DNA from: Micromonospora sp. CCTCC AA 2012012 | GTDB lineage: Bacteria; Actinomycetota; Actinomycetes; Mycobacteriales; Micromonosporaceae | DNA length: 64,000 nucleotides | Direction: 5' to 3' | Assembly (NCBI RefSeq): GCF_040499845.1 | Contig: NZ_CP159342.1 | Coordinates: 6,014,001 to 6,078,000 of the forward strand | Shown: positions 35,837 to 49,968 of the stretch, piece by piece | Position numbering within the stretch: position 1 is the first letter of the stretch | Layout: every line of letters begins with the position of its first letter | Translations under genes and position numbers: made by a program | Notes under the pieces: generated by a model | Told to the model about the DNA's origin: nothing | Database searches by the model: none | What the model saw: the letters and a program-made list of their open reading frames with translations, nothing else

Positions 35837-35866
35837 GGGCGGGAGCCGGTTCGCCGGCTCCCGCCC
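35837..35866 (+). other. 13-bp hairpin with TTCG loop between rpoB and rpoC
   Basis: GGGCGGGAGCCGG (35837-35849), loop TTCG, perfect complement 35854-35866. It starts eight bases after the rpoB stop and has no T tract. It may be a processing or partial termination site, or an mRNA stabiliser that adjusts the rpoB/rpoC ratio. Confidence 0.6.
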
Positions 35867-35909
35867 CCACCCACTAGCTAGCAGTACAGACGACGACATA
35901 GGGGACATA

Positions 35910-39800
<3,891 letters not shown>

Positions 39801-39810
39801 GCAGTGACGA

Positions 39811-39847
39811 CGACGAGGCCCCCGGCATTCCGCCGGGGGCCTCGTCG
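39811..39847 (+). terminator. Perfect 16-bp terminator after rpoC
   Basis: CGACGAGGCCCCCGGC (39811-39826) and its perfect complement (39832-39847), loop ATTCC, ten bases after the rpoC stop. Very stable; no T run. Confidence 0.88.
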
Positions 39848-39905
39848 CGTTCCGGGACGGGAAGGGACCCGGCCCGGGGGGCCGCGGCGGGGCATGATGG
39901 TGGGC

Positions 39906-40274
39906 ATGACGAGCGCACCCGGGCCGGCCGCCGTGGCGCACCAGGCACCGCGCCACCCGCTCGACCCCGAGCCGGTCCGGTCGACCAAGGCCCGCGCGGT
40001 CTTCGCGCTCGGCCTGATCGGGGCGTTGACCGGGTTCTTCGTCGGCGGGGTGGTGCCCGCGACGATCGCCCTCCTGCTCGCCCGGCAGGCCCGACGGGAG
40101 GCGTACGCCTCGGGTGGTTTCCTCACCGGCGCGGACCGGCTGCGTCGCGGTGAGCGGCTGGCCCGGGTCGGCCTGGTCCTGGCGGCCGTCGCGGTGACCG
40201 CAGCGGTGGTGATCGGGGTGGTCCGGCTCGCCGAGTCCCCGTTCGGCCACGACTACGCCCCGAACGTGGACTGA
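39906..40274 (+). CDS. Small two-span membrane protein (DUF4190-like)
   Basis: The product is 122 aa from the ATG at 39906. A Pro-rich cytoplasmic start (1-35), membrane helix ARAVFALGLIGALTGFFVGG to about 60, a loop LLARQARREAYASGGFLTGA, and a second helix RLARVGLVLAAVAVTAAVVI. This helix-QARREAxxSGG-helix pattern is that of DUF4190-type proteins, whose function is not known. The following gene has the same layout, so these may be diverged paralogues. Confidence 0.68.
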   Translation: MTSAPGPAAVAHQAPRHPLDPEPVRSTKARAVFALGLIGALTGFFVGGVVPATIALLLARQARREAYASGGFLTGADRLRRGERLARVGLVLAAVAVTAAVVIGVVRLAESPFGHDYAPNVD

Positions 40275-40383
40275 CCGCCCGGGGGAGGCGTGCCCGCCCG
40301 GCCCCGGGAACGGGACACGCGACGGTAGCCTGGCCCCTGTCCGCCGCGCTCCGGTGGACGGCACGCGTCGACAGGAGGACCTC

Positions 40384-41517
40384 GTGACGGAACCGGCCCC
40401 ACCGTCGGGAGGCGAGCCGTCCCGGCCGCCCGCCGGGCCCCCGGACGCCGTCGGTCCCGCCCCGGACGCCCCCGGCCGGCCGCCGGGGGAGGAGACCGCC
40501 GCGGTCAGCCCCTGGGCCGCGCCGGCCGCCGGCTCCGACGAGGGGCCGAGCGTGCCGCCGGAGACCGCCTCCGTGGGGTACGCCCCGCCGCCGGTGCCGC
40601 CGTCCGGCCCGGCGTATCCGGGGCAGCAGCCGGCCGGGTCGTACCCGGGGCAGCAGCCCGGGTACGGGCGCTTCCCGGAGCTGCCGCACCCCGGTTGGTC
40701 CGCCGCCCCGCCCTCCGGCCCGTCGCACGGGCAGCCGGGGGCGCAGCCCGGGCAGTTCCCGGGCCATCCCCAGCCGGCTCCGGGTGCCCCCCACCCGGGT
40801 CCCCACTCCGGTAGCCCGGCCTCGGGCGTGCCCTATCCCGCGCCGTACTCCGGCGGGCCCTACTCCGGCGGCCCGGCCTCGGGCGTGCCCTATCCGGCGC
40901 CGTATTCCGGCGGGCCCTACTCCGGGGGGCCGTATCCGGGGCATCCGGGCCAGCCGGGGGCGTTCGGGGCGTACCCGGGACAGCAGTCACCGGCGGTCGG
41001 GCCGTACCCCGGTGGTGGGCCGGCCTTCCCGGGGTCGGCGCCGCCGGGTGCCTGGGCGCCGGCGCCGCCGGCGGTCGGCCCGCGGCCCGGACCGGTGCCG
41101 CCGCCTCCGCGCGAGCCGGCCCGGCCCCCGAAGCGGGTCGATCCGGTCCCCGGTACGCCCTTCGGCGTGGTCCACCTCGACGTGCCGCCGGTCACCTCCG
41201 GCCTGGCCGTGGGTTCGCTGGTGACCGGGATCGCGTCGATCCTCGTGTCGCTGCTGGTCTTCTGCTTCGGCTTCGGCGGTGCCAACCTGGGCGGGGCGTG
41301 GGCGGCGGGTGCCTTCACCGTGCTCGGCGCGGTGGCCGGTACGGCCGCGATCGTCGCCGGTCTGCTCGCCCGCCGGCAGATCCGCCGGCTCGCGCCGCCG
41401 CCGGCCGTGCGCTTCACCGGCCGGGGGCTCGCGGTGGCCGGTCTGAGCTGCGGCGGAGCGGGCCTGCTGCTCAGCCTGCTCGGGCTCGGGGTGGCGCTGG
41501 CGGTGCAGTTCGCGTGA
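40384..41517 (+). CDS. Membrane protein with long Pro/Gly/Tyr repeat domain and DUF4190-like end
   Basis: Predicted protein of 377 aa from a GTG with AGGAGG six bases upstream. Residues 1-255 are disordered-looking, made of Pro, Gly, Ala, Tyr and Gln, with internal repeats such as YPAPYSGGPYSGGPASGVP and YPGQQ. The C-terminal 110 residues hold two or three membrane helices (GLAVGSLVTGIASILVSLLV, TVLGAVAGTAAIVAGLLARR, GLAVAGLSCGGAGLLLSLLG). Such PGY-rich heads on small membrane domains are common in actinobacteria and are thought to form flexible or phase-separating segments; the function is unknown. Confidence 0.8.
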   Translation: MTEPAPPSGGEPSRPPAGPPDAVGPAPDAPGRPPGEETAAVSPWAAPAAGSDEGPSVPPETASVGYAPPPVPPSGPAYPGQQPAGSYPGQQPGYGRFPELPHPGWSAAPPSGPSHGQPGAQPGQFPGHPQPAPGAPHPGPHSGSPASGVPYPAPYSGGPYSGGPASGVPYPAPYSGGPYSGGPYPGHPGQPGAFGAYPGQQSPAVGPYPGGGPAFPGSAPPGAWAPAPPAVGPRPGPVPPPPREPARPPKRVDPVPGTPFGVVHLDVPPVTSGLAVGSLVTGIASILVSLLVFCFGFGGANLGGAWAAGAFTVLGAVAGTAAIVAGLLARRQIRRLAPPPAVRFTGRGLAVAGLSCGGAGLLLSLLGLGVALAVQFA

Positions 41518-41710
41518 TCGTCATCACGCGGGCGGCCGTCGGTCGATCGGACCGCTCCGACGAGGACCGGGACATCGGGCCCGGTCGGGGCCGCCGGGTC
41601 GCCCGGCGGGCCGAGCCGGTACACTTGTCACCGTAGGTGCCCATCACGGGTGGGCAGGGACGACGGGTGAGGCCGGCGGACTGCGACGCAGTCGCCCGGA
41701 CCGCTCCGTT

Positions 41711-41739
41711 TTGACCTGCGCGGCTGTGGTAGGTACTCT
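41711..41739 (+). promoter_or_regulatory. Putative promoter of the str operon
   Basis: TTGACC (41711-41716) and TACTCT (41734-41739), 17-base spacer. The best promoter match in the window; it predicts a start near 41746. Confidence 0.75.
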
Positions 41740-41745
41740 TTCCCC

Positions 41746-42045
41746 TTGCGCCCGGGCAAGCCCGGGCAACTCGTGCGTGCGCTGGAGCCGGTTCGACCGG
41801 TGATCGCGGGACGGCACGACAGAGCCAAGGATCCGGCGCTCGGTGAACCGCGTGCCGGTGACACAAATCCGGTGCGACGCGTGAGCGGCGGCAACGGGAC
41901 CGTGATCCGGGCGACACGCCCGACCGCGGGTGCTGGGACCACCGTGAGGTGGACCCGGTTGGAAGGTAGGAGAGCCGTCCAAGAGGCCGGCTACGAGCAG
42001 ACGGCGCGGTCGCTTCGCAGCGGCCGAAGGGAGCGGAGAAACCCG
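41746..42045 (+). promoter_or_regulatory. Long 5' leader of rpsL (about 300 bases)
   Basis: No gene fits here. The stretch opens with GCCCGGGC-AA-GCCCGGGC, an eight-bp hairpin at 41750-41768, and contains more G:C-rich stems before GGAGCGGAGAAACCC and the GTG. The stretch from 41518 to 41710 upstream of the promoter also shows no gene, only a TACACT box at 41620-41625 that lacks a -35 partner. In other bacteria S7 represses str mRNA from a site between rpsL and rpsG, so control by this leader is inference. Confidence 0.5.
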
Positions 42046-42420
42046 GTGCCCACCATTCAGCAGCTGGTCCGAAAGGGCCGCCAGGCCAAGACGACCAAGA
42101 CCAAGACCCCGGCGCTGAAGGGATCCCCTCAGCGACGCGGCGTGTGCACCCGCGTGTACACCACCACCCCGAAGAAGCCGAACTCGGCGCTCCGCAAGGT
42201 CGCTCGTGTCAAGCTCAGCAGCCAGATCGAGGTGACCGCCTACATCCCGGGCGTCGGTCACAACCTGCAGGAGCACTCGATCGTGCTCGTCCGCGGCGGC
42301 CGGGTGAAGGACCTCCCCGGCGTGCGTTACAAGATCGTCCGCGGCTCGCTGGACACCCAGGGTGTCCGCAACCGCAAGCAGGCGCGCAGCCGTTACGGCG
42401 CGAAGAAGGAGAAGAGCTGA
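42046..42420 (+). CDS. rpsL: 30S ribosomal protein S12
   Basis: The product is 124 aa from the GTG at 42046 ([20 protein letters not shown]). S12 guards decoding at the A site. [20 protein letters not shown] contains the streptomycin-related Lys 43 region unchanged, and [20 protein letters not shown] the Lys 88 region unchanged, so the classical resistance mutations are absent. It begins the str operon; rpsG follows one base later. Confidence 0.97.
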   Translation: MPTIQQLVRKGRQAKTTKTKTPALKGSPQRRGVCTRVYTTTPKKPNSALRKVARVKLSSQIEVTAYIPGVGHNLQEHSIVLVRGGRVKDLPGVRYKIVRGSLDTQGVRNRKQARSRYGAKKEKS

Positions 42421-42421
42421 C

Positions 42422-42892
42422 ATGCCGCGTAAGGGACCCGCTCCGCGGAAGCCGCTGGTCGCTGACCCGGTGTACAACTCGCCCCTGGTCACCCAGCTGG
42501 TGAACAAGATCCTGCTGCGCGGCAAGCGTCAGCTCGCCGAGCGCATCGTGTACGCCGCCCTGGAGGGCTGCCGCGAGAAGAGCGGCACCGACCCGGTCGT
42601 CACCCTGAAGCGGGCGATGGACAACGTCAAGCCGACCCTCGAGGTCCGCAGCCGCCGTGTCGGTGGCGCGACCTACCAGGTGCCGGTCGAGGTCCGCCCC
42701 GCCCGCGCGACCACCCTCGGTCTGCGCTGGCTGGTGACCTACTCCAAGGCCCGTCGCGAGAAGACCATGGTCGAGCGGCTGATGAACGAGCTGCTGGACG
42801 CGAGCAACGGCCTCGGTGCCGCCGTCAAGCGGCGCGAGGACACGCACAAGATGGCCGAGTCCAACAAGGCCTTCGCGCACTACCGCTGGTAA
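42422..42892 (+). CDS. rpsG: 30S ribosomal protein S7
   Basis: Predicted protein of 156 aa, standard length. [40 protein letters not shown] and [20 protein letters not shown] are the family blocks. S7 starts assembly of the 30S head and contacts E-site tRNA. The ATG is one base after the rpsL stop, so translation is coupled, as is common for S12-S7. Confidence 0.97.
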   Translation: MPRKGPAPRKPLVADPVYNSPLVTQLVNKILLRGKRQLAERIVYAALEGCREKSGTDPVVTLKRAMDNVKPTLEVRSRRVGGATYQVPVEVRPARATTLGLRWLVTYSKARREKTMVERLMNELLDASNGLGAAVKRREDTHKMAESNKAFAHYRW

Positions 42893-42969
42893 CACCCTGG
42901 TTCCGGCGCCCCCTCCGGGCGCCGGAACCGCCACCAGTTGAGTCGAGACGACGATAAGTAGGGATTGAA

Positions 42970-45066
42970 GTGGCCGCCGCAGACGCGCTCGCCAACGTAC
43001 GCAACATCGGCATCATGGCGCACATCGATGCCGGTAAGACCACGACCACCGAGCGGATCCTGTTCTACACCGGTATCACGTACAAGATCGGTGAGGTTCA
43101 CGAGGGCGCTGCCGTCATGGACTGGATGGAGCAGGAGCAGGAGCGTGGTATCACCATCACCTCCGCTGCTACCAAGTGTGAGTGGAAGGGCCACACGATC
43201 CAGATCATCGACACGCCCGGTCACGTCGACTTCACGGTCGAGGTCGAGCGGTCGCTGCGGGTGCTGGACGGTGCGGTCGCGGTCTACGACGGCGTCGCCG
43301 GCGTGGAGCCGCAGACGGAGAACGTCTGGCGTCAGGCCGACAAGTACCACGTCCCCCGGATGTGCTTCGTCAACAAGCTCGACCGGACCGGTGCCGACTT
43401 CTTCCGCTGCGTGCAGATGATGATCGACCGGCTCAACGCCACCCCGCTGGTCCTCCAGATCCCGATCGGGCTCGAGGGCGACCACATCGGCGTCGTCGAC
43501 CTGATCAACATGCGCGCCCTCACCTGGCGCGGGGAGACCCAGAAGGGTGAGGACTACGCGATCGAGGAGATCCCGGCCGACCTGGCCGACTCCGCGGCCG
43601 AGTGGCGCGAGAAGCTGATGGAGACCCTGGCCGACGTCGACGACGCGATCATGGAGAAGTACCTGGAGGGCGAGGAGATCTCCGTCGAGGAGATCAAGGC
43701 CGCCATCCGGCGGGCCACCATCGCCAGCAAGGCCAACCCGGTGCTCTGCGGCTCGGCGTTCAAGAACAAGGGCGTGCAGCCCATGCTCGACGCCGTGGTC
43801 GACTTCCTGCCGTCGCCGCTGGACGTCCCGGCCATCGAGGGCACCGCCACCGACGGCGAGACCCCGCTGCAGCGGAAGCCGTCGAAGTCCGAGCCCTTCT
43901 CCGGTCTCGCCTTCAAGATCCAGACCGACAAGCACCTCGGCAAGCTCACCTACGTCCGGGTCTACTCCGGCGTGGTCGAGACCGGCACCCAGGTGGTCAA
44001 CTCCACCAAGGACCGCAAGGAGCGCATCGGCAAGATCTACCAGATGCACGCCAACAAGCGGGAAGAGCGCGGCTCGGCCCAGGCTGGCGACATCATCGCG
44101 GTGCAGGGTCTCAAGCAGACCACCACCGGTGACACCCTCTGCGACCCGGCGAACCCGGTCATCCTGGAGTCGATGACCTTCCCCGAGCCGGTCATCGAGG
44201 TGGCCATCGAGCCGAAGACCAAGGCCGACCAGGAGAAGCTCAGCACCGCCATCCAGCGGCTGGCCGAGGAGGACCCGACCTTCCGCGTCAAGCTGGACGA
44301 GGAGACCGGTCAGACGGTCATCTCCGGCATGGGCGAGCTGCACCTGGACATCCTGGTCGACCGGATGCGCCGCGAGTTCAACGTCGAGGCGAACATCGGT
44401 AAGCCGCAGGTGGCGTACCGCGAGACGATCCGCCGCAAGGTGGAGAAGATCGAGTACACCCACAAGAAGCAGACCGGTGGCTCCGGCCAGTACGCCCGCG
44501 TCATCGTGAGCATCGAGCCGCTGCCGCTGGACAACGACTCGCCGACCTACGAGTTCGCGAACGCCGTCACCGGTGGCCGTATCCCCCGGGAGTTCATCCC
44601 TTCGGTGGACGCGGGTGCCCAGGACGCGATGCAGTACGGCATCATGGCCGGCTTCCCGCTGGTGGGTGTCAAGCTGACGCTGCTGGACGGCCAGTACCAC
44701 GAGGTCGACTCGTCGGAAATGGCATTCAAGATCGCCGGCTCGATGGTGATGAAGGAGGCGGCCCGCAAGGCCGACCCCGCACTGCTCGAGCCGATGATGG
44801 CCGTTGAGGTCACCACTCCTGAGGAGAACATGGGTGACGTCATCGGCGACCTCAACTCCCGCCGCGGAATCATCCAGGCGATGGAGGAGCGCAGTGGCGC
44901 CCGCATCGTGAAGGCTCTGGTGCCGTTGTCGGAGATGTTCGGCTACGTCGGCGACCTGCGGTCGAAGACCCAGGGCCGGGCTAGCTACAGCATGCAGTTC
45001 GACTCCTACGCCGAGGTTCCGCAGAGCGTGGCGAAGGAGATCATCGCCAAGGCGACGGGTGAGTGA
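42970..45066 (+). CDS. fusA: Elongation factor G
   Basis: Predicted protein of 698 aa from a GTG. G1 [17 protein letters not shown]3 DTPGHVDF, G4 NKLD are intact; domain II follows, and domain IV-V with [20 protein letters not shown] and [23 protein letters not shown] drives translocation and ribosome recycling with GTP. Residues of the fusidic-acid pocket are not noticeably altered by eye. It lies 77 bases after rpsG, and the gap to tuf is 222 bases. Confidence 0.98.
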   Translation: MAAADALANVRNIGIMAHIDAGKTTTTERILFYTGITYKIGEVHEGAAVMDWMEQEQERGITITSAATKCEWKGHTIQIIDTPGHVDFTVEVERSLRVLDGAVAVYDGVAGVEPQTENVWRQADKYHVPRMCFVNKLDRTGADFFRCVQMMIDRLNATPLVLQIPIGLEGDHIGVVDLINMRALTWRGETQKGEDYAIEEIPADLADSAAEWREKLMETLADVDDAIMEKYLEGEEISVEEIKAAIRRATIASKANPVLCGSAFKNKGVQPMLDAVVDFLPSPLDVPAIEGTATDGETPLQRKPSKSEPFSGLAFKIQTDKHLGKLTYVRVYSGVVETGTQVVNSTKDRKERIGKIYQMHANKREERGSAQAGDIIAVQGLKQTTTGDTLCDPANPVILESMTFPEPVIEVAIEPKTKADQEKLSTAIQRLAEEDPTFRVKLDEETGQTVISGMGELHLDILVDRMRREFNVEANIGKPQVAYRETIRRKVEKIEYTHKKQTGGSGQYARVIVSIEPLPLDNDSPTYEFANAVTGGRIPREFIPSVDAGAQDAMQYGIMAGFPLVGVKLTLLDGQYHEVDSSEMAFKIAGSMVMKEAARKADPALLEPMMAVEVTTPEENMGDVIGDLNSRRGIIQAMEERSGARIVKALVPLSEMFGYVGDLRSKTQGRASYSMQFDSYAEVPQSVAKEIIAKATGE

Positions 45067-45288
45067 CGCTCATCCGGATCTGATCCGATGATCCGAGGCT
45101 GGTCGCGGGAGGGAATCCCCGCCCGCGGCCACCTCGATCGGATTGCGTGAGACCGGGCCTGTAGGCTTCATCGCCGCAGAACCCACCAAGCTCTCCGGCC
45201 GTCAGGCCGGAAAGGCTGTCGACAGAGTCCTAAGCGCCGACTTGGCGCGCCGGGGCGAACGAACCAAGAAGTCCACAGGAGGACACCA

Positions 45289-46482
45289 GTGGCGAAGGCG
45301 AAGTTCGAGCGGACTAAGCCGCACGTCAACATCGGCACCATTGGTCACATCGACCACGGTAAGACGACGCTGACGGCGGCCATCACCAAGGTCCTGCACG
45401 ACCAGTTCCCGGACCTCAACCCGTACACGCCGTTCGACGAGATCGACAAGGCGCCGGAGGAGAAGGCCCGCGGCATCACGATCTCCATCGCGCACGTCGA
45501 GTACCAGACCGAGGCGCGGCACTACGCGCACGTCGACTGCCCCGGGCACGCCGACTACATCAAGAACATGATCACCGGTGCCGCGCAGATGGACGGCGCG
45601 ATCCTGGTGGTGGCGGCGACCGACGGCCCGATGCCGCAGACCCGCGAGCACGTGCTGCTGGCCCGTCAGGTCGGTGTGCCGTACATCGTCGTGGCGCTCA
45701 ACAAGAGCGACATGGTCGACGACGAGGAGCTCCTGGAGCTCGTCGAGCTCGAGGTGCGCGAGCTGCTCTCCTCGCAGGAGTACCCGGGTGACGACCTGCC
45801 GGTCGTCCGGGTCTCGGCGCTGAAGGCCCTCGAGGGTGACCCCGAGTGGACCGGCAAGCTCATGGACCTCATGAACGCCGTCGACACCGCGATCCCGCAG
45901 CCGGAGCGCGAGACCGAGAAGCCGTTCCTCATGCCGATCGAGGACGTCTTCACGATCACCGGTCGTGGCACCGTGGTGACCGGCCGCGCCGAGCGTGGCA
46001 TCCTCAAGCCGAACGAGGAGGTCGAGATCGTCGGTATTCGCGAGAAGTCGATGAAGACCACCTGCACCGGCATCGAGATGTTCCGCAAGCTGCTGGACGA
46101 GGCGCGGGCCGGTGAGAACGTCGGTCTGCTCCTGCGCGGTATCAAGCGCGAGGACGTCGAGCGCGGCATGGTCGTCATCAAGCCGGGCACCACGACCCCG
46201 CACACGGAGTTCGAGGCGACGGTCTACATCCTCTCCAAGGAGGAGGGCGGCCGGCACACCCCGTTCTTCCAGAACTACCGCCCGCAGTTCTACTTCCGGA
46301 CCACGGACGTCACCGGCGTCGTCACGCTGCCCGAGGGCACCGAGATGGTCATGCCGGGCGACAACACCACCATGACGGTGAAGCTGATCCAGCCCATCGC
46401 CATGGAGGAGAACCTGAAGTTCGCGATTCGCGAGGGTGGTCGTACGGTCGGCGCGGGTCGCGTCACCAGCATCATCAAGTGA
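45289..46482 (+). CDS. tuf: Elongation factor Tu
   Basis: Predicted protein of 397 aa from a GTG with AGGAGG close upstream. G1 [15 protein letters not shown]3 DCPGHADY, G4 NKSD, and the domain II/III blocks [17 protein letters not shown] and [22 protein letters not shown]-Tu delivers aminoacyl-tRNA. The 222-base leader (45067-45288) holds a G:C-rich hairpin at 45101-45130 and a CCGGCC-GTCA-GGCCGG stem at about 45198, which may serve as attenuators or a processing site; no clear promoter is seen, so it may depend partly on read-through from fusA. Confidence 0.98.
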   Translation: MAKAKFERTKPHVNIGTIGHIDHGKTTLTAAITKVLHDQFPDLNPYTPFDEIDKAPEEKARGITISIAHVEYQTEARHYAHVDCPGHADYIKNMITGAAQMDGAILVVAATDGPMPQTREHVLLARQVGVPYIVVALNKSDMVDDEELLELVELEVRELLSSQEYPGDDLPVVRVSALKALEGDPEWTGKLMDLMNAVDTAIPQPERETEKPFLMPIEDVFTITGRGTVVTGRAERGILKPNEEVEIVGIREKSMKTTCTGIEMFRKLLDEARAGENVGLLLRGIKREDVERGMVVIKPGTTTPHTEFEATVYILSKEEGGRHTPFFQNYRPQFYFRTTDVTGVVTLPEGTEMVMPGDNTTMTVKLIQPIAMEENLKFAIREGGRTVGAGRVTSIIK

Positions 46483-46835
46483 GTCGGGTAACCCCGATTA
46501 GCGTTGCCGCCGGTCGTGCGGCATACTAGTCAGGTTGCGTAACGACGGTCAGTGACCTGCGTCCGGTGAACGCTGGACCTCCGGGAGACTGACAGTCGCG
46601 CGCAGGGTGGTTGATCGCCCAGGCGGTCAACCACCCTCGCACGGCGTCCAGGTCGCGGTAACGCGATCGGCGCCATGACCCACCGCGTGGTCAGAGAATC
46701 GCTCCGGGCTCCCGGGGCGGAGCCTGGCCCGAGGGCGCGACACGCCCGACCGCGGGGGTCGGCGGAAGTGGGCCTGTACCAGCCGGTACAGGCGCCCGCA
46801 ACACAGCGGCATCGAGAGAAGGAACAGAAGCCACC
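46483..46835 (+). promoter_or_regulatory. Structured leader of the S10 operon (353 bases)
   Basis: No gene. A weak promoter pair TTAGCG (46498-46503) and CATACT (46522-46527) may lie at the start. An 11-bp perfect stem AGGGTGGTTGA/TCAACCACCCT spans 46604-46637, and a 9-bp perfect stem GCCTGTACC-AGCC-GGTACAGGC lies at 46772-46793, 43 bases before the rpsJ ATG. In other bacteria L4 represses the S10 operon through its leader; that L4 or another protein binds here is inference. Confidence 0.5.
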
Positions 46836-47144
46836 ATGGCGGGACAGAAGATCCGCATCCGGCTCAAGGCCTATGACCACGAGGTCGTCGACTCCTCGGC
46901 TCGGAAGATCGTCGAGACGGTGACGCGTACCGGGGCGCAGGTCGCTGGCCCGGTGCCGCTGCCCACGGAGATCAACCGTTTCTGCGTTATCCGCTCGCCG
47001 CACAAGTACAAGGACTCGCGCGAGCACTTCGAGATGCGCACGCACAAGCGTCTGATCGACATCATCGACCCGACCCCGAAGACGGTCGACTCGCTCATGC
47101 GCCTCGACCTGCCGGCTGGCGTCGACATCGAGATCAAGCTGTAG
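46836..47144 (+). CDS. rpsJ: 30S ribosomal protein S10 (NusE)
   Basis: Predicted protein of 102 aa. [40 protein letters not shown] and [20 protein letters not shown] are the family blocks. Besides its place in the 30S head it acts as NusE, linking NusG and NusB in antitermination and transcription-translation coupling. It is the first gene of a continuous ribosomal run to rplO. Confidence 0.98.
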
Positions 47145-47155
47145 GGACCGGACAA

Positions 47156-47821
47156 ATGGACAGGCAAGTCAAGGGGATCCTGGGCGCAAAGCTCGGCATG
47201 ACCCAGGTCTGGGACAACAACAAGGTTGTCCCGGTGACCGTGGTTCAGGCCGGCCCGTGCGTCATCAGCCAGGTTCGTAGCGCCGAGAAGGACGGTTACT
47301 CCGCGGTCCAGCTGGCGTACGGCACGATCGACCCGCGCAAGGTCAAGAAGCCGATCAGCGGGCACTACGCGAAGGCGGACGTCGCGCCGCGCCGGCACAT
47401 CGTCGAGCTGCGCACCGCCGACGCCGCGGACTACTCGCTGGGCCAGGAGGTCACGGTCGAGGAGTTCCCGGCGGGCGTCACCATCGACGTCACCGGCAAG
47501 ACCAAGGGCAAGGGCTACGCCGGCCCGATGAAGCGGCACGGCTTCCACGGTCTGCGCGCCAGCCACGGTGTCGAGCGCAAGCACCGCTCGCCCGGCTCGA
47601 TCGGCGCCTGCGCCACCCCGGGTCGCGTCTTCAAGGGCACCCGGATGGCGGGCCGGATGGGTGGCGTGCGCTACACCGTCCAGAACCTGACCGTCCAGGC
47701 GGTCGACACCGAGAACAACCTCCTGCTCGTCCGCGGTGCCATTCCCGGCCCCAAGGGTGCGCTGGTCCTGGTCCGTACCGCGGCCAAGACCAAGGTGAAG
47801 AAGGGCGGTGCGGCCAAGTGA
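47156..47821 (+). CDS. rplC: 50S ribosomal protein L3
   Basis: Predicted protein of 221 aa. [20 protein letters not shown] at the start, and the central loop that reaches the peptidyl-transferase centre, [20 protein letters not shown], then [18 protein letters not shown]3 is an early assembly protein. Its stop overlaps the GTG of rplD by four bases. Confidence 0.98.
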   Translation: MDRQVKGILGAKLGMTQVWDNNKVVPVTVVQAGPCVISQVRSAEKDGYSAVQLAYGTIDPRKVKKPISGHYAKADVAPRRHIVELRTADAADYSLGQEVTVEEFPAGVTIDVTGKTKGKGYAGPMKRHGFHGLRASHGVERKHRSPGSIGACATPGRVFKGTRMAGRMGGVRYTVQNLTVQAVDTENNLLLVRGAIPGPKGALVLVRTAAKTKVKKGGAAK

Positions 47822-48483
47822 CCACCGTTGACGTCCGCAACGTCGAAGGCGCCAAGAGCGGCTCCGTGGAGCTGCCGGCCGACATCTTCGACGTCCAGGC
47901 CAACGTTGCGCTGATGCACCAGGTCGTGGTGGCCCAGCTCGCGGCCGCCCGCCAGGGCACGCACAAGGTCAAGACCCGCGGCGAGGTCGCCGGCGGCGGC
48001 AAGAAGCCGTACAAGCAGAAGGGCACCGGTCGTGCCCGGCAGGGCTCGATCCGCGCGCCGCAGTTCGCCGGCGGTGGCGTGGTCCACGGCCCGGTGCCGC
48101 GCGACTACAGCCAGCGCACCCCGAAGAAGATGAAGGCCGCCGCCCTGCGTGGCGCCCTCTCCGACCGGGCGCGTGCCGGCCAGGTGCACGTCGTCGAGGC
48201 GTTCGTCTCGGGCGAGAAGCCGTCGACCAAGGCCGCGCTGGCCACGCTCACCAAGCTCACCGGGGCCCGTCGGGTCCTGGTCGTGCTGAGCAGCACCGAC
48301 GAGCTGAACTGGGTGTCGCTGCGGAACCTGCGCAACGCGCGGGACAGCCGGGTGCACCTCATCGAGGCCGGCCAGCTCAACACGTACGACGTGCTGGTGG
48401 CCGACGACGTGGTCTTCACCAAGGACGCCCTGGACGAGTTCCTGGGTGTTCCCGCCGAGACCACCGAGGAGGGTGGCAAGTGA
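47818..48483 (+). CDS. rplD: 50S ribosomal protein L4
   Basis: Predicted protein of 221 aa from a GTG. The exit-tunnel loop [20 protein letters not shown] followed by [20 protein letters not shown] is the key segment, where macrolide resistance changes occur; it looks standard. L4 can also repress the S10 operon in some bacteria. Four-base overlaps with rplC and rplW mean coupled translation. Confidence 0.97.
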   Translation: MTTVDVRNVEGAKSGSVELPADIFDVQANVALMHQVVVAQLAAARQGTHKVKTRGEVAGGGKKPYKQKGTGRARQGSIRAPQFAGGGVVHGPVPRDYSQRTPKKMKAAALRGALSDRARAGQVHVVEAFVSGEKPSTKAALATLTKLTGARRVLVVLSSTDELNWVSLRNLRNARDSRVHLIEAGQLNTYDVLVADDVVFTKDALDEFLGVPAETTEEGGK

Positions 48484-48782
48484 GCACGATCGCCGATCCG
48501 CGCGACATCATCGTCGCGCCGGTCGTCTCGGAGAAGAGCTACAGCGAGCTGAACCGGAACTGGTACACCTTCCTGGTGCACCCGGACGCCAACAAGACCG
48601 AGATCAAGATCGCTATCCAGCAGATCTTCAACGTCCGCGTCCTGACGGTCAACACGCTCAACCGCGAGGGCAAGCGCAAGCGCACCAAGACCGGGTTCGG
48701 TCAGCGCAAGTCGACCAAGCGGGCGATCGTGAAGCTGGCTGACGGTGACCGTATCGAGGCCTTCGGCGGCCCGGTCAGCTGA
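48480..48782 (+). CDS. rplW: 50S ribosomal protein L23
   Basis: Predicted protein of 100 aa from a [43 protein letters not shown] and [20 protein letters not shown] identify L23. It sits at the tunnel exit and is the docking point for trigger factor and SRP. Stop and start are separated from rplB by 12 bases. Confidence 0.97.
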   Translation: MSTIADPRDIIVAPVVSEKSYSELNRNWYTFLVHPDANKTEIKIAIQQIFNVRVLTVNTLNREGKRKRTKTGFGQRKSTKRAIVKLADGDRIEAFGGPVS

Positions 48783-48794
48783 GGGGTGTAGACA

Positions 48795-49634
48795 ATGGCT
48801 ATTCGTAAGTACAAGCCGACGACGCCGGGCCGGCGTGGCTCGAGCGTCGCCGACTTCGCCGAGATCACCCGGTCAACGCCCGAGAAGTCGCTGCTGGCTC
48901 CGCTGCCGAAGAAGGGCGGACGCAACGCCCACGGCCGGATCACCACGCGCCACCACGGTGGCGGCCACAAGCGCCAGTACCGTCTGATCGACTTCAAGCG
49001 GGTCGACAAGGACGGCGTGCCGGCGAAGGTCGCGCACATCGAGTACGACCCGAACCGCACCGCGCGTATCGCGCTGCTGCACTACGCCGACGGCGAGAAG
49101 CGCTACATCCTCGCGCCGAAGGACCTGAAGCAGGGCGACGCGGTCGAGTCGGGCCCGGGTGCCGACATCAAGCCGGGCAACAACCTGCCGCTGCGCAACA
49201 TCCCGGTCGGTACCACCATCCACAACGTGGAGCTGCGTCCGGGTGGCGGCGCCAAGCTGGCCCGTTCGGCCGGCGTCGGCATCCAGCTGCTCGGCCGTGA
49301 GGGCGTGTACGCGACCCTCCGTATGCCCTCCGGTGAGATCCGGCGGGTGGACGTGCGCTGCCGCGCCAGCATCGGCGAGATCGGCAACGCCGACCAGTCG
49401 AACATCAACTGGGGTAAGGCCGGCCGCATGCGGTGGAAGGGCAAGCGCCCGACCGTCCGTGGTGTGGCGATGAACCCGGTCGACCACCCGCACGGTGGTG
49501 GTGAGGGTAAGACCTCCGGCGGTCGCCACCCGGTCAACCCGCAGGGTAAGCCCGAGGGCCGTACCCGTCGTAAGGGCCAGCCGAGCGACCGGCTGATCGT
49601 CCGCCGCCGCTACGCCACGCGTAAGCGCGGCTGA
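48795..49634 (+). CDS. rplB: 50S ribosomal protein L2
   Basis: Predicted protein of 279 aa. [40 protein letters not shown] and the conserved C-terminal loop [20 protein letters not shown] with the His important for peptidyl transfer and subunit joining. One of the most conserved ribosomal proteins. Twelve bases separate it from rpsS. Confidence 0.98.
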   Translation: MAIRKYKPTTPGRRGSSVADFAEITRSTPEKSLLAPLPKKGGRNAHGRITTRHHGGGHKRQYRLIDFKRVDKDGVPAKVAHIEYDPNRTARIALLHYADGEKRYILAPKDLKQGDAVESGPGADIKPGNNLPLRNIPVGTTIHNVELRPGGGAKLARSAGVGIQLLGREGVYATLRMPSGEIRRVDVRCRASIGEIGNADQSNINWGKAGRMRWKGKRPTVRGVAMNPVDHPHGGGEGKTSGGRHPVNPQGKPEGRTRRKGQPSDRLIVRRRYATRKRG

Positions 49635-49646
49635 GGGAGATAAGAC

Positions 49647-49928
49647 ATGCCTCGCAGCCTGAAGAAGGGCCCGTTCATCGACGACCACCTGCTCAAGAAG
49701 GTGGAGACGCAGAACGAGAAGGGCTCGAAGAACGTCATCAAGACCTGGTCGCGGCGCTCGACGATCATCCCCGAGATGCTGGGGCACACGATCGCCGTGC
49801 ACGACGGACGCAAGCACGTCCCGGTGTTCGTGACCGAGGCCATGGTCGGGCACAAGCTCGGCGAGTTCGCGCTGACCCGCACGTTCAAGGGTCACGAGAA
49901 GGACGACCGGAAGAGCCGCCGGCGCTGA
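49647..49928 (+). CDS. rpsS: 30S ribosomal protein S19
   Basis: Predicted protein of 93 aa. [40 protein letters not shown] and GKHV-type stretch [20 protein letters not shown] are standard. S19 is in the 30S head near S13 and helps place tRNA. The tail KDDRKSRRR is basic. Confidence 0.97.
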   Translation: MPRSLKKGPFIDDHLLKKVETQNEKGSKNVIKTWSRRSTIIPEMLGHTIAVHDGRKHVPVFVTEAMVGHKLGEFALTRTFKGHEKDDRKSRRR

Positions 49929-49968
49929 CGCCGCGGGCATACGGATAGAGGAACAAGGGGTTACAGCG

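Noticed and set aside
45067..45288. Promoter of tuf at TTGCGT and TAGGCT
   Set aside because: The spacer would be only 13 bases, too short for a normal promoter.
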